From positions 144,238,734-144,302,733 of the forward strand of contig CM057462.1 of assembly GCA_030035585.1 (NCBI GenBank): a DNA stretch of 64,000 bases, given 5' to 3'. This DNA is from Dugong dugon. Taxonomy: Eukaryota > Chordata > Mammalia > Sirenia > Dugongidae. This document shows, one piece after another, positions 22,916 to 35,074 of the stretch (the first letter of the stretch is position 1; every line of letters starts with the position of its first letter). The translations under genes were made by a program, and so were the position numbers. The notes under the pieces are model-generated. The model was not told the origin of the DNA. It was given only the letters and a program-made list of their open reading frames with translations, and ran no database searches.

Positions 22916-23422
22916 TGTCTTGGTCATCTAGTGCTGCTATAACAGAACTACCACAAACAGATCGCTTTAACAAAGAAGTTTATTCTCGCACAGTCCAGAA
23001 GTCTAGAAGTCCAAATTCAGGGCACAAGCTCCAAAGGAAGGCTTTTTCTCTCTGTGGGCTCTGGAGAAGGTCTTTGTCATCAGACTTCCTTGGTCTGAGA
23101 GCATCTCGGCGCAAGAACCTCAGGTCCAAAAGACGTGCTCTACTCCTGGCACTGCTTTCTTGTTGGTATGAGGTCCACATGTCTCTCTGCTCACTTCTCT
23201 CTTTTATATCTCAAAAGAGATTGGCTTAAGACACTATCTAATCTTGTAAATCTCATCAGTATAACTGCCACTAATCTATCTCATTACATCCTAGTGATAG
23301 GATTTACAACACATAGGGAAATCACATCAGATGACAAAATCGTAGACAATCATCCAATACTGGGAATCATTACCTAAGCAAGTTGACATATATTTTTTGG
23401 GTACACAATTCAATCCATGACA
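22916..23422 (-). mobile_element. Solo LTR, MaLR/ERVL-like, second copy
   Basis: This LTR has clean TG...CA ends on the plus strand ('tgtcttggtc' to 'ccatgaca'). It is flanked by 'caggg' (22911-22915) and 'cagag' (23423-23427), a 5-bp duplication with one change. On the minus strand it carries an AATAAA signal (plus 22979-22984 'tttatt'). It has the same order of text as the LTR at 292-805, so the two are one family. There is no internal viral sequence. Overlapping open frames (22861-23229 +, 22980-23180 -) are not genes. Confidence 0.88.
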
Positions 23423-23427
23423 CAGAG

Positions 23428-24587
23428 TTACAAGTTAGTTTGATTTTTTAATCCACAGATTTTTTTATGTATTTACTTTTTTTTAGAATTTGACTAAAAC
23501 TGTGGACACTTTCATAAAAACCAATCAAAATATAATCATATGTAAAATAATTTGTCATATAACATCAGAAATTGCCTAAACTTATTTAATCTCATTCATA
23601 CGTTTCTCCTCAGAATTCATGGATACAGATTAAGAGTATTCTATTTCAAAGGGAAAGAATGGCATTTTCTTATGGATGTTCATGTACAGAATTGCTAGAC
23701 CAATAATATCAAACTTGTGGATTTCACTAAATAAATAATTTGACCATATATTTTCAGTAATTGTATTTATAAATTCATGCATATAATTCTGTATTAAAAT
23801 ATTTATACATTTAAAGTATTTAAACATTATAGCATCTATATGAAATCTAAAAGGTTGAGATATCTAATACATTAGTATACATTTTGTATTTTCATTCTGT
23901 ATCACATTTAGTTATTTTTTGTACTATTTAAGGTATACTCACTCTACATCAGGCACTCATTATAGATTAGGAATAAATATTACAAATTTATGTAAATATT
24001 ACACGTTTCTAGTTAATTAAAACATTTTGTGGTATTTAGAGTTTTTGTACGTACACGATTTATGTGATTTTTTATCATATAGGCCACATATATGGTTTTA
24101 ATAGTAAATTTTTGCTAAGAAGATCAAAATTAATTATTCAGAAAGAAACACATTTTGGGTCTTTATATTTGAAAGAGAATGATTGCAGGACCATTGCAGA
24201 GGGCTGAATTCCTAAATTTGGTCAGAGTAAAGCTTTCTAACAGTATCATCTCTCACAAAGACAATACAAACTGTCACTTACATGTAAGTGCAACTGAGTT
24301 CAGCATATATTTAAAAGTGTTTTCTTGATTCTTTGCAGTTCTAAAGACACAAAGATGGACATGGAAAGCTCTCTACAATTAAAGATCTTTTAGTATAGTT
24401 TTACAAGAATTTATACACCAGCTTGTAAGTTTCTTGAACAAGTGAATCAATAGCTAAGGAGTTATTGTTTATGTACCTCTTTTGTAACCTATCCTCATTG
24501 GACTGTATTTATTTTAACTCCACGAAATACTTAGGAATAGGTCAAAAGTTCTATATGTAAATAATTGAAGCCCTCCCTCCCTCTCAT
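23428..24587. other. Unassigned AT-rich sequence
   Basis: No repeat or gene is recognised in this stretch of about 1.16 kb. Confidence 0.4.
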
Positions 24588-24735
24588 TGTTGTAGAGTGG
24601 ATTCCAATTCATAGCAGCCCTATAGGACAGAGCAGAACTGCCCCATAGGGTTTCCCAAGGAGCAGCTGCTGGATTCAAACTGCCCACATTTTGGTTAGCA
24701 GCCAAGTTCTTAACCACTGTGACACCAGGACTCCA
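24588..24735 (-). mobile_element. Short-form SINE abutting the RTE LINE
   Basis: The plus strand starts at the tail complement ('gttgtagagtggattccaat') and ends with the head complement ('cactgtgacaccaggactcc'). It lies directly against the left duplication of the RTE element, which begins at 24736 or 24737. Confidence 0.88.
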
Positions 24736-25234
24736 GGGTAAGCTATTATTATTACTATTATTAGCTGTGCCATCTAGTCGGTTCCTACTCACAGCGACTA
24801 TGTACTACAGAACAAAACACTGCCTGGTCCTGTGCCTTCCTTACACTCATTGTTATGCTTGAGCCCGTTGTTGCAGCCACTGTGTCAGTTCATCTAATTG
24901 AGGGTCTTCCTCTCTTTCACTGACCCTCTACTTTACCAAGCATGATATCCTTCTCCAGGGACTGATCCCTCCTGATAACATGTTCACATTATGTAAGACG
25001 TGGTCTCATTGCTTCTAAGGAGCATTCTGGTTGTACTTCTTCCAAGACAGATTTATTCGTTCTTTTGGCAGTCCATGGTATATTCAGTACTCTTCACCAG
25101 CACCACAATTCAAAGGCGTCAATTCTTCTTTCTTCCTTATTCATTGCCCATCTTTCGCATGCATATGAGGTCATTGAAAATACCATGGCTTGGGTCAGGC
25201 ACACTTTAGTCTTCAAGGTGACATTCTTACTTTT

Positions 25235-25678
25235 CTACACTTTAAAGAGGGCTTTTGCAGCTGATTTGCCCAGTGCAATGTGTCTTTTAACTTCTTCATT
25301 GCTGCTTCCATGGGTGTTGATTGTGGATCCAAGTAAAATGAAATCCTTGACAACTTCAATCTTTTCTCCGTTTATCATGATGTTGCTTATTGGTTTAGTT
25401 GTGAGGATTTTTGTTTTCTTTTTGTTGAGGTGTAGTCCATACTGAAGGCTGTGGTCTTTGATCTTCACCAGTAAGTGCTTCAAGTCCTCTTCATATTCAG
25501 CAAGCAAGGTTGTGTCATCTGCATAACACAGGTTGCTAATGCATCTTCCTCCAAACTTTATGCCCCATTCTTCTTGATATAGTCCAGTTTCTCGGAGTAT
25601 TTGCTCAGCATACAGATTGCATAGGTACTGTGAAAGGACACAATCCTGACACACACCTTTTCTGACTTTAAACCACAC
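25235..25678 (-). pseudogene. RTE reverse transcriptase C-terminal fragment
   Basis: This is an open fragment of 147 codons. It contains the B-motif region ('FKVRKGVCQDCVLS', where the usual G of 'RQGC' is changed), the catalytic YADD (in 'LCYADDTTLLAEYEEDL') and the downstream 'GEKIEVVKDFILLGSTI'. In an intact element it would copy LINE RNA at the target nick. Motifs upstream of this point, including the first catalytic aspartate, are absent. The frame differs from the upstream endonuclease piece. Confidence 0.9.
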
Positions 25679-25895
25679 AGTAGTCTCTTGTTCTGTTCAA
25701 ACGACTGCCTCTTGATTTGTGTAGAGGTTCATCATGAGTACAATTAAGTGTTCCAGCATGGTAGACTGTATGATTGGCTGATTCAAAATGGCTAATACCA
25801 GTCCATTTCAGATCACTAATGCCTAGGATATCGACGTTTATGTGTTCCATTTCATTTTTGACAATTTCCAATTTTCTTAGATTCATACATTCCAT
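25668..25895 (-). pseudogene. RTE endonuclease N-terminal fragment
   Basis: The frame begins 'MECMNLRKLEIVKNEMEHI' and contains 'DILGISDLKWTGI', the signature start of the RTE/BovB APE-like endonuclease. After 'ANHTVYHAG' the sequence switches to reverse transcriptase DNA read in the wrong frame and stops. This marks the deletion junction near 25757-25760. Confidence 0.85.
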
Positions 25896-26311
25896 ATTTC
25901 AATTATTAATGGATGTTTGCAGCTATTCTCATTTTCAGATGTGCCACATCAGCAAATGAAGTTCTCGAAAGCTTGACCCCATCCACTTCACTAAAATCGA
26001 CTCTACTTTGAGGAGGTAACTCTGCCCCAGTTGTCTTTTGAGTGCCTTCCAACCTGGGGGTTCCTCTTCCAGAACTCTATCAGACTATGTTCCACTGCTA
26101 TTCCTAAGGTTTTCACTGGCTATTTCTTTTCAGAAGTAGACCGCCGGGTCCTTCTTCCTAGTCTGTCTTAGTCTTGAAGCTCAGCTGGAACCTGTCTGCC
26201 ATGGGTGACCCTGCTTATATCTGAATACTGGTGGCATAGTTTCTAGCATCACAGAACATGCAAGCTCCCACAGTATGACAAACTGATAGACACATGGGAG
26301 GGGTAAGCTAT

Positions 26312-27685
26312 AGTAGAGTAATACTCCACAGTTAGAATTTATATTCAGCCATATTGTGTGGAAATAACAGTTATAAAAATTTCCATTAATCTTGGCCATG
26401 TCTTCATGACCAAGGTCTGTTTAGTTTTATTATGTGACTATCCTGTAATTATTTAAAGTTTTATTAGGTTTCCATTTAGTCCATTTTATTTTCTTTAGCT
26501 TCAATATACGATTAGCAACACTTACTTTCAAATTACGTTATGTAATTCATGTTGCGATCTGAGCCCACCAAAAACTATCTCCCATCATTCTCCATCCAGA
26601 TCCTAAAAGTTTAAGACATTAAAAAAAAATTAAGAAAACAAAAATTTCACATTTATTACTATTAGAGATAAAGCAGATAATCTAGCTTACTTTAACAACA
26701 AAATCCATCTACTAGCTAAAACCTGGAGACCTTACAGAGGAAAACATAGGCAGAGTAAAACTGGTGAAGCTCACAATAATTAAGAAAGAATCATGAGGAA
26801 CAACAAAATATTAACCAAAGAGAAGCAAAATAAAATAACTAATGAAAGAAAAAAAAAATACAGATAACCAGGATAATAATTATTTTTATAATTACCATTT
26901 AAAGTTATTTGAAAGGAAACAAAAAAAGGAAAAATGACTAGTGAGTTTTAATAAGAAAATATTCACAGACACAGATTTTTAAAAATAATATGCGTGGTCA
27001 TTGTATACAACTTAATGGTAACACGTTTTTATACCTAGATGAAATAACTTTATGTAAGCATGGCAATCACCAAGCTTGACTCTAGAAGAAATAGAAAATT
27101 TAGCAATCAAACATTAGTACAGAAAAAATTGATAATATTATCAAAGAAAAATCTTCAAAAATGTGGCACAGCCAAAAACATTGATTCATAAGCACTTTCA
27201 AAATTTTAAAAGCCAATTCATGAGTATATTTGGAAAAAGATTAAAAGGCATTCAGTTTATTTTATTTAGTTTTTATAAGCTTGATTTCAGGCTTAACAGT
27301 GCAAAAATATTATCTTTTCTTTTAATATAAATTCAATTACCCTAAATAAAGGACTTCAAAATACAATCTTTCACAATTGGAAAATTATGAATCATGAAAA
27401 TAAAGGCCACATTCCATCAAAAAAATTACTGATGATAATCACAACAGATGTTCGTAGGACTCTATATCTATTAAATATTTTTGCATGAAATTAAATATTT
27501 ATTCCTGGTAAAACCCCCTAGTTACTAGAAATAGAGGGATGCATCAGTAAAATGGTAAACTATACCTCTGGAAACTAATACAATACCCATTAAGTTTACT
27601 AGCTAGTAACTAGCAAAGCAAAAATTCTAGAATAGCTATGTTTGTCTTCAAAACTAATGTATGGGTATATAATAGCTGTATTATT
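26312..27685. other. Unassigned AT-rich sequence
   Basis: No gene or repeat is recognised with confidence. The text is A-rich with many short homopolymers. Confidence 0.4.
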
Positions 27686-27689
27686 AGTT

Positions 27690-27870
27690 TCAGCTTATTT
27701 TTTAAAGTTATAGTAAATGTATATGTAACAAAACATTTGTCATTTCAAAAATCTTCACATGTACAATTCAGTGACTTTAATTATATTCATCATGTTGTTC
27801 AACCATCACACTTATCCATTCCTAAATTTTTTCATTACACTTAACAGAAACCCAGTGTCCCCATTTGCTA
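27690..27870 (-). mobile_element. L1M-class 3' fragment
   Basis: The motif series 'acatgtacaattcagtgact', 'atattcatcatgttgttcaa' and 'ccatcacacttatccattcc' matches the widespread old L1M 3' sequence. L1 copy B inserted just right of it. The orientation is my best estimate. Confidence 0.5.
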
Positions 27871-27921
27871 CGTCATCTAAATAGACAGTAACTTTAAAAA
27901 GTATTACACTGAAAGGTGAGG

Positions 27922-27931
27922 CCAAGATGGC
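27922..27931 (+). promoter_or_regulatory. YY1-like site at L1 copy B 5' end
   Basis: 'ccaagatggc' lies about 11 bp inside the element, matching the position and sequence of the human L1 YY1 site. The role is inferred. Confidence 0.6.
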
Positions 27932-29325
27932 AGAGCAGTCAGATGCTTCCTGTGGTCCTTCTTACAACAAAGACTCAAAAAAACAAGTGAATCGATTATA
28001 ACTGACAATCTAGGAGCCCTGAACATCAAAGGCAAAGTTGAGGAATCTGACTGAGTGGCAGGCAGAGGGAGAGATGGTTCAGAAGCAGCAAGGAGTTGCC
28101 AGAACTGACCTGGCGAGAGCCTGAGCCCTTAATGCCAGATTAGCTTGTGGTGTGTGGTGAGGCAAGCAGCAGTACTTAGTAGGCATTTTCCACATCTGGA
28201 GAGACCTAGCAGCAGAAAGTCTACTCAGTCATCCAGAACCAGTGAGAAGCATCCCTCAATCAACAAAAGATAAGTACTCAAGTCTGGCCTACTGTGTGGA
28301 TATGAAACACTCTCCTTTGGGAAAAACCTCTCTCCCATTTACCTCCCTGCTCCTTGCTCTGCACTGGGGACTAGGCAGCTTCAGCAATTGCTGAGTCTCC
28401 TGGGCCAGAAGTATGAACAATCATAGATCCTGAGCCATTCTCCCGGCCTTGGAGAGGGAATAAATTAACAAACTGAGGGGAAGAGGAAATAATCTGCTGG
28501 CTACCCTAAGCCGGGAACTCAGGGGAGGCAGAGTTCATTTGCCTAGGCACAGGCATAGGGGGTCCAGGGACTATGAGTGCTTTTCCCCCACATAGACGTG
28601 TGTGGGCACATTTCAACATCGTAGGCCCTCATTACCACAGAACAACAGGATATGCACCTGAAGTCTAACTTCAACTGTTTCAGCTGTGAAGTGGCAGGTT
28701 TGTGACATTTGACACAAAGCAGGGTCTTCACCTACCCACATCAGGGGCCTGAGGAGTGATGGCTCCATCCACTCTACCTCTGACAGGAGCCCAAGAATAA
28801 GAGGTGCCCCCAGTTCTTACAGCCAACAGCATTGGGAGGTCATAGTCTGGCTGCAAAACCCACCCAACTACACACTCTAGGGAACAGGGACATGCTTTCC
28901 TCCTGTATACTTGGGGGCAGCTATTGGCCCCTGCCTTGCTCAGCTTGTGTCCCCCTGCTGCAACCAGATGCTTGTGACTACACCAATCACACATGCTTGT
29001 CTAGGACTATAGGTGAGAGTCTGCATCACACACTTGGTGGCCAACTACCTGGACACCTGAGTTGAATCCATACAGGAGGAGTAGGCTGACTCCTGGGCTC
29101 ACATACTTACTGGCAGGTCTGGCCAAATGGTGGCAGGACTTTGGAGCTTCAGTGGCGCTGGTGATCAGGCTAGCTCGTATGAGCAAACTATTTGGGCATA
29201 TCAAAACAAAACAGAACAAAAGAAGAAGTGAGGACACAGTAAGCAAACATAAAATAAATAAACATAGTAACTTATTGATGGCTTGGGTACAACAGTTAAT
29301 ATCAAATCACATAAACAGGCAGCCC

Positions 29326-30250
29326 ATGATGGCTTCAGCAAGCTTCCAAAATAAAGAATCAATAAATTTTCTGGAGGAACAGAATTTTTTGGAATTACCA
29401 GAGGTAGAATACAAAAGAATAATACACAGAACTCTTCAAGAGAACACGAAGGAAATTATGCAAAAAGCAGACATAGCAATAGAAGAACTTAAGAAGATTA
29501 GAGAAGAGCATAATGACAAATTTAACAGGCTGCAAGAATCCATAGAGAGACAGCAATCAGAAATCCAGAAGATTAACAGTAAAATTTCAGAATTAGACAA
29601 CTCAGTAGAAAGTCATAGGAGCAGAGGTGAGGCAATGGAAGTTAGAATTAGTGAGATTAAAGATAAAGCACTTGACACCAACTTATTTGAGGAAAAATCA
29701 GATAAAATGATTTAAAAAATGAAGAAACCCTAAGAATTATGTGGGACTCTATCAAGAAGAATAACCTATGAGTGACCGGAGTTGCAGAATAGGGAGGAAT
29801 AACAGAAAATACAGAGAGAATTGTCAAAGATTTATTGGCAGAAAACTTCCCTGATATTGTTAAAGAAGAGAAGATATCTATCCAAGATGCTTATTGAACC
29901 TTACTAAAGGTAGATCCAAAAAAAAAAGTTACCAAGACATATTATAAGCAAACTTGCCAAAATCAAAATTAAAGAGAGAATTTTAAGAGCGGCTAGAGAT
30001 AAATGAAAAGTCACCTACAGAGAAGAGTCAATAAGAATAAGCTCGGACTACTCAGCAAAAACCAAGCAGGCAAGAAGGCAATAGGATGACATACATAAAG
30101 CCTTGAAGGAAATAAAAAATTGCCAGACAAAAATTATATATCCAGCAAAACTCTCTCTCATATATAATGGCAAAATAAGGAAATTTCCAGATGAACAGAA
30201 GTTTAGGGAATTTGCAAAAACCAGACCGAAACTACAAAAAATACAAAAGG
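29326..30250 (+). pseudogene. L1 copy B ORF1, broken by stops
   Basis: The start 'MMASAS' at 29326 matches copy A. The coiled coil (heptad-like text 'RLQESIERQQSEIQKINSK') is intact up to a stop at 29713-29715, after 'EEKSDKMI'. Downstream RRM and C-terminal text continues but with several more stops and frameshifts (for example around 29790 and 29900). The open frame extends in phase upstream of the ATG to 29062. The ATG was still chosen because it is conserved among the copies and the upstream text is 5' UTR in all three. It encodes no functional RNA-binding protein. Confidence 0.88.
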
Positions 30251-30713
30251 GATTCTTCCAGTTAGAAAATCAATAACATCTGACAACAACCCAAGACTAG
30301 AACACTGGACAGAGCAACAATATATGAACTCAGATAGAGAAGTCAAAAAGTAAATCAAAGCTAAAACACTGAAAATAGGAAAACAGAGATGTCAATATGT
30401 AAAAGATGACAACATTAAAACAAAAAAGAGGGACTAAAAAATGTAGACATAGATCTTTCATATGGAGAGAAAGTCAAGGCAATATAAAGAAATAAAAGAC
30501 TAGTTTAAATTTAGAAAAATAGGGGTAAATATTAAGGTAACCACAAAGGAAACTAACAGTCATACACATCAAAATTAAAAAAAAACAAGAAAAAACAAAG
30601 ACTCAGCAAATAAAAAAATGAAAAAGATGAAAATACATAAAGAAAAACAACTCCACACAGAAAATTAAGTGGAACAAAGAACCTGTGACCAACACACACA
30701 AAAAAACATCAAA

Positions 30714-33700
30714 ATGACAGCACTAAACTCATATCTATCAATAATTATGTAGAATGTAAATGGAATAAATGCACCAATAAAGAGACAGAGAGTGGCAGAT
30801 TAGATTAAAAAAACACGATCTGTCGATACACTGCCTACAAGAGACACTCCTTAGACTTAAAGACACAAACAAACTAAAACTCAAAGGATGGAAAAAAAGT
30901 ATATCCAGCAAACAACACTCAATAAAGAGCAGAAGTTGCAATATTAATCTCTGACAAAATAGACTTTGAAGTAAAAAACATCACAAAGGGTAAGGAAGGA
31001 CACTATATAATGATTAAAGGGTAAATACAGCCGGAGGACATAACCATAAGGAATATCTATGCACCCAATGACTGGGCTCCAAAATACAAAACACAAACTC
31101 TAACAGCATTGAAAAGAGAGATAGACAGCTCCATAATAGTAGTAGGAGACTTCAACACACCACTTTCAGTGAAGGAAAGAACATCCAGAAAGATGCTCAA
31201 CAGAGACACAGAAGAGCAAAATGCTATAATCAACCAACTTGATCTCGTAGACATATACCAAACACTCCACCCAACAGCAGCCAAAGATACTTTCTTTTCT
31301 AACACACATGGAACATTCTCCAGAATAAACCACATATTAGGCCATAAAGCAAGCCTTAACAAAATCCAAAGCATAGAAATATTACAAAGCATCTTTTCTG
31401 ACTATAAAGTCATAAAAGTAGAAATCAACAACACAAAAAGGAAGTAAAAACAATCAAACACCTGGAAACTGAATAACACCTTGCTCAAAAACTACTGAGT
31501 TATAGAAGAAATTAAGGATGGAATAAAGAAATTCATAGAATCCAATGAGAATGAAAACACATCCTACCAGAACCTTTGGGACACAGCAAAAGTAGTGCTC
31601 AGAGGTGAGTTTACAGCAATAAATGCACACATCCAAAAAGAAGAAAGGGCCAAAATCAAAACATTAACCCTACAACTGGAACAAGTAGAAAGAGAGCAGC
31701 AAAAGAAGCCCTCGGGCACCAGAAGAAAGGAAACAATAAGAATTAGAGCAGAATTAAATGAAATAGAGAATAGAAAAACAATGGAAAGAATTAACAAGAC
31801 CAAAAGCTGGTTCTTTGAAAAGATCAACAAAATTGATAAACCTTTGGCTAAACTGACAAAAGAAAAACAGGAGAGCAAGCAAATAACCCATATAAGAAAT
31901 AAGACAGGTGATATCACAACAGACAGATAGAAATTAAAAGAATCATAACAGAATACTATGAAAAATTGTACTCTTAACAAATTTGAAAACCTAGAGGAAA
32001 TGGACAAATTTCTAGAAATTCACTACCTACCTAAACTAACACAAACAGAAGTAGAACAACTAAATAAACCGATAACAAAAGAAGAGATTGAAAAGGTAAT
32101 TTAAGAACTTCCAACAGAAAAAAGCCCTGGCATGAATGGTTTCAGTGGAGAATTCTACCAAACTTTCAGAGAAGAGTTAACACCACTACTACTAAAGGTA
32201 TTTCAGAGCAATTAGGCTAGAAAAGAAATAAAGGGCATCCAAATTGGTTGGGAAGAAGTATTAGTATCTCTGTTTGCAAATGTTATGATCTTATATGCAG
32301 AAAACTCCAAAGAGTCCACAAGAAAACTACTGGAACTAGTAGAAGATTTCGGCAAAGTATCAGGATACAGGATAAACGTAAAAAAATCAGTTGGATTCCT
32401 TTACACCAACAAAGGAAACTTCGAAGAGGAAATCACTAAATCAATACAATTCACAATAGCTCCCTAGAAGATAGAATACTTAGGAGTAAATCTAACCAGA
32501 GATGTCAAAGCCTATACAATGAAAACTACGATACACTACTGCAAGAAACCAAAAGAGTCCTGCATAAGTGGAAAAACACACCTTGCTCATGGATAGGAAC
32601 ACTCAACACTGTGAAAATTTCAATTCTACCAAAAGTGATCTACATTTACAATGCAATCCCCATCCAAATTCCAATGGCATTTTTTAATGAGATGGAGAAA
32701 CAAATGACCAAAGGGAAGAGGCCCCAAATAAGTAAAGCATTACTGAGGAAGAAGAACAAAGGGAGAGGCCTTACACTACCTGATTTTAGAACCTAATATA
32801 CCACCACGGTAGTCAAACAGTCTGGTCCTGGTACAATAACAGGTACGTAGATCAATGGAACAGAATTGAGAATCCAGACATAAATTCATCCACCTATGAG
32901 CAGCTGATATTTGACAAAGGCCCAAAGTCCATTAATTGGGGAAAAGACAGTCTCTTTAACAAATGGTGCTGGCATAACTGGAAATCCATCAGCAAAAAAC
33001 TGAAACAAGACAGATACCTCACACCATGCATGAAAACTAACTCAAAATGGATCAAAGACCTAAACATAAAATCGAAAACAATAATGATCATGGAAGAAAA
33101 ATTAAGGACAACACTAGGAGCCCTGATACATGACATAAACAGAATAGGAACCATATGTAACAATGCACAAACACCAGAAAAGAAACTAGATAACTGGAAG
33201 CTCCTAAAAATCAAACACTTACGCTCATCAAAAGCCTTCACCAAAAGAGTCAAAAGACAACCTACAGACTGGGAAAAAAATTTTGGCTATGACATATCCG
33301 ATCAGCGTCTAATCTCTAAAATCTACAAGATACTGCAAAACGTTAACAACAAAAAGACAAATAACCTAATTAAAAAATGGGCAAAGGATATGAACAGGTA
33401 CTTTGCCAAAGAAGACATTCAGGTGGCTAACACACATGAAAAAATGCTCATGATCATTAGCCATTAGAGAAATGCAGATCAAAACTACAAGAGATACCAT
33501 CTCACTCCAACAAGTCTAGTGTTAATCCAAAAAATGCAAAATAATAAATGTTGGAGAGGTTGTGGAGAGACTGGAACACTTACACACTGTTGGTGGGAAT
33601 GTAAAGTGGTACAACCACTTTGGAAATCAATTTGGAGCATCCTTACAAAGCTAGAAACAGAACTACCATATGATCCAGCAATCCTGCTCCTGGGAATATG

Positions 33701-34061
33701 TCCTAGAGAAATAAGAGCCGTCATACAAATAGATATATGCACAGTCATGTTCTTTGCAGCACTGTTCCCCATAGCAAAAAGATGTTCCCCAGAAAACTAA
33801 AGGATAAATAAATTATGGTATATTCACACAATGGAATACTATGTAACTAGAAAGAACAATGATGAATCTGTGGAACATCTTATAACATGGAGGAATCTGG
33901 AGGGCATTATGCTGAGTGAATTTAGTCAGCCACAGAAGGACAAATATTGTATAAGACCACTATTATTAGAACTCAAGAAAAGGTTTAAACACAGAAGAAA
34001 ACATTCTTTGATGGCTATGAGGGTGGGGAGGGAGGGAGAGGTGTATTCACTAACTAGATAG
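30714..34061 (+). pseudogene. L1 copy B ORF2, deleted in the RT core
   Basis: ORF2 begins at 30714 ('MTALNS') and has an early stop soon after. An endonuclease stretch is open at 31109-31447 ('VVGDFNTPL', 'VDIYQTLHPTA', 'SRINHILGHKASL'). The region from the 'LIPKPGKD' segment through 'DAEKAFDKV' and '[12 protein letters not shown]' is missing because of the deletion at 32204-32210. The catalytic 'FADD' has decayed to 'FANV' near 32275. C-terminal text is open at 33030-33467, 33519-33800 and 33831-34061, the last reading further than copy A. With the first catalytic aspartate region gone, reverse transcriptase activity is impossible. Confidence 0.9.
34021..34036 (+). other. G-quadruplex-capable tract in L1 copy B 3' UTR
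   Basis: The sequence has four G runs (GGG-T-GGGG-A-GGG-A-GGG) within 16 bp, fitting the standard G4 pattern with one-base loops. Its position just after ORF2 matches the polypurine tract known in mammalian L1 3' UTRs. Confidence 0.65.
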
Positions 34062-35074
34062 TAGACAAGAATTATCTTAGGTGAGGGGAAGGACAACATA
34101 CACTACAGGCGAAGTCAGCAAAACTGGACTAAACAAAAGCTAAGAAGTTTCCTGAATACAGTCAAACACTTACAGAGAAAGAGTAGCAGGGCCAGGGATC
34201 TGGGGACCATGCTCTCAGGGGACATGCTCTAGGTCAATTGGCATAAAAAAATTTATTAAGATAATGTTTTGCATCCTACTTTGGTGAGTGTCATCTGGGG
34301 TCTTAAAGCTAGTGAGCGGCCATCTAAGATGCATCAATTGGTCCCAACCACCTAGAGTAAAGGAGAATGAAGAACACCAAAGACATAAGGAAGTATTAGC
34401 CCAAAAGACAGAAAGGGCTACATAGACCAGAGACTTCATCAGCCTGAGACCAGAAGAACTGGATGGTGCCCAGCTACCATCAATGACTCCCCAGACAAGG
34501 AACACGACAGAGAATCTGTGATGGAGTGGGTGAAGCTTGTGATGCAAAACTCAAATTCTGGTAAAAATACCAGACTTAATGGTCTGACTGAGACTGCAGA
34601 AACCCCAGAAAGCTTGGCTCCCAGACTCTCTGTCAACCCAGAACTGAAACAATTCCCGGGGCAAACTCTTCAGACAAAGATTGGATTGGACTATGGGATA
34701 TAAAAGGATACTTGTGAGGAGTGTGCTTCTTAGCTCAAGCAGATACATGAGACTAAATGGGCAGATTTTGTCCTGAGGTGAGATGAGAAGGCAGAGAGTG
34801 TCAGGAGCTGTCTGAATGAACACAGGAAATCTGAGGTGGAAAGGAGGAGTGTTCTGTCACAGTATAGGGACAGCAATTAGGGTCACATAACAACGTATGT
34901 ATAAATTTTTCTATGAGAGACTAACTTGAATTGTAAACTTTCACTTACAGAAAAAAAAGTATTACACTAAGAAGAAATACTATACATACACTTTGCTAAT
35001 AGTCAATACTGGTAAGATTACAGTTTCCACCCTTATTACCCTTACTAGTAATCCAACATAATACATAATGATAA

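Larger units (their letters stand above)
24747..26300 (-). mobile_element. RTE (BovB-like) LINE, internally deleted
   Basis: This is an RTE-clade LINE on the minus strand. The sequence 'gggtaagctat' occurs at both ends (24736-24746 and 26301-26311), a clear target duplication. From its 5' end (right): a 5' UTR-like region (about 26300-25900), the start of an APE endonuclease domain (25668-25895), a jump into the C-terminal half of the reverse transcriptase (25235-25678), a 3' UTR and a (TTA)n tail complement. Conserved text includes 'LGISDLKWTGI' (endonuclease) and 'YADDTTLLAEYEEDLKHLL' (catalytic YADD). About half the ORF is missing and the two parts are in different frames, so it is inactive. 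Confidence 0.9.
27911..34953 (+). mobile_element. L1 copy B, near full length with internal deletion
   Basis: This L1 has a 5' UTR (27911-29325), ORF1, ORF2, a 3' UTR and a short A tail. A perfect 15-bp duplication 'aaaaagtattacact' flanks it (27896-27910 and 34954-34968). ORF1 has a premature stop at 29713. ORF2 has nonsense codons and an internal deletion of about 537 bp relative to copy A, at 32204-32210. It is nearly full length in outline but inactive. Confidence 0.95.

Noticed and set aside
292..23422. One large provirus bounded by the two related LTRs
   Set aside because: Each LTR has its own different flanking duplication, and the intervening DNA is L1, SINE and unique sequence rather than retroviral genes.
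25000..25445. Plus-strand frames of 69 and 126 aa
   Set aside because: They are antisense shadows of the RTE reverse transcriptase on the minus strand.
29062..29325. N-terminal extension of L1 copy B ORF1
   Set aside because: The frame is open by chance upstream of the conserved ATG. The equivalent regions in copies A and C are 5' UTR and not open in that phase.
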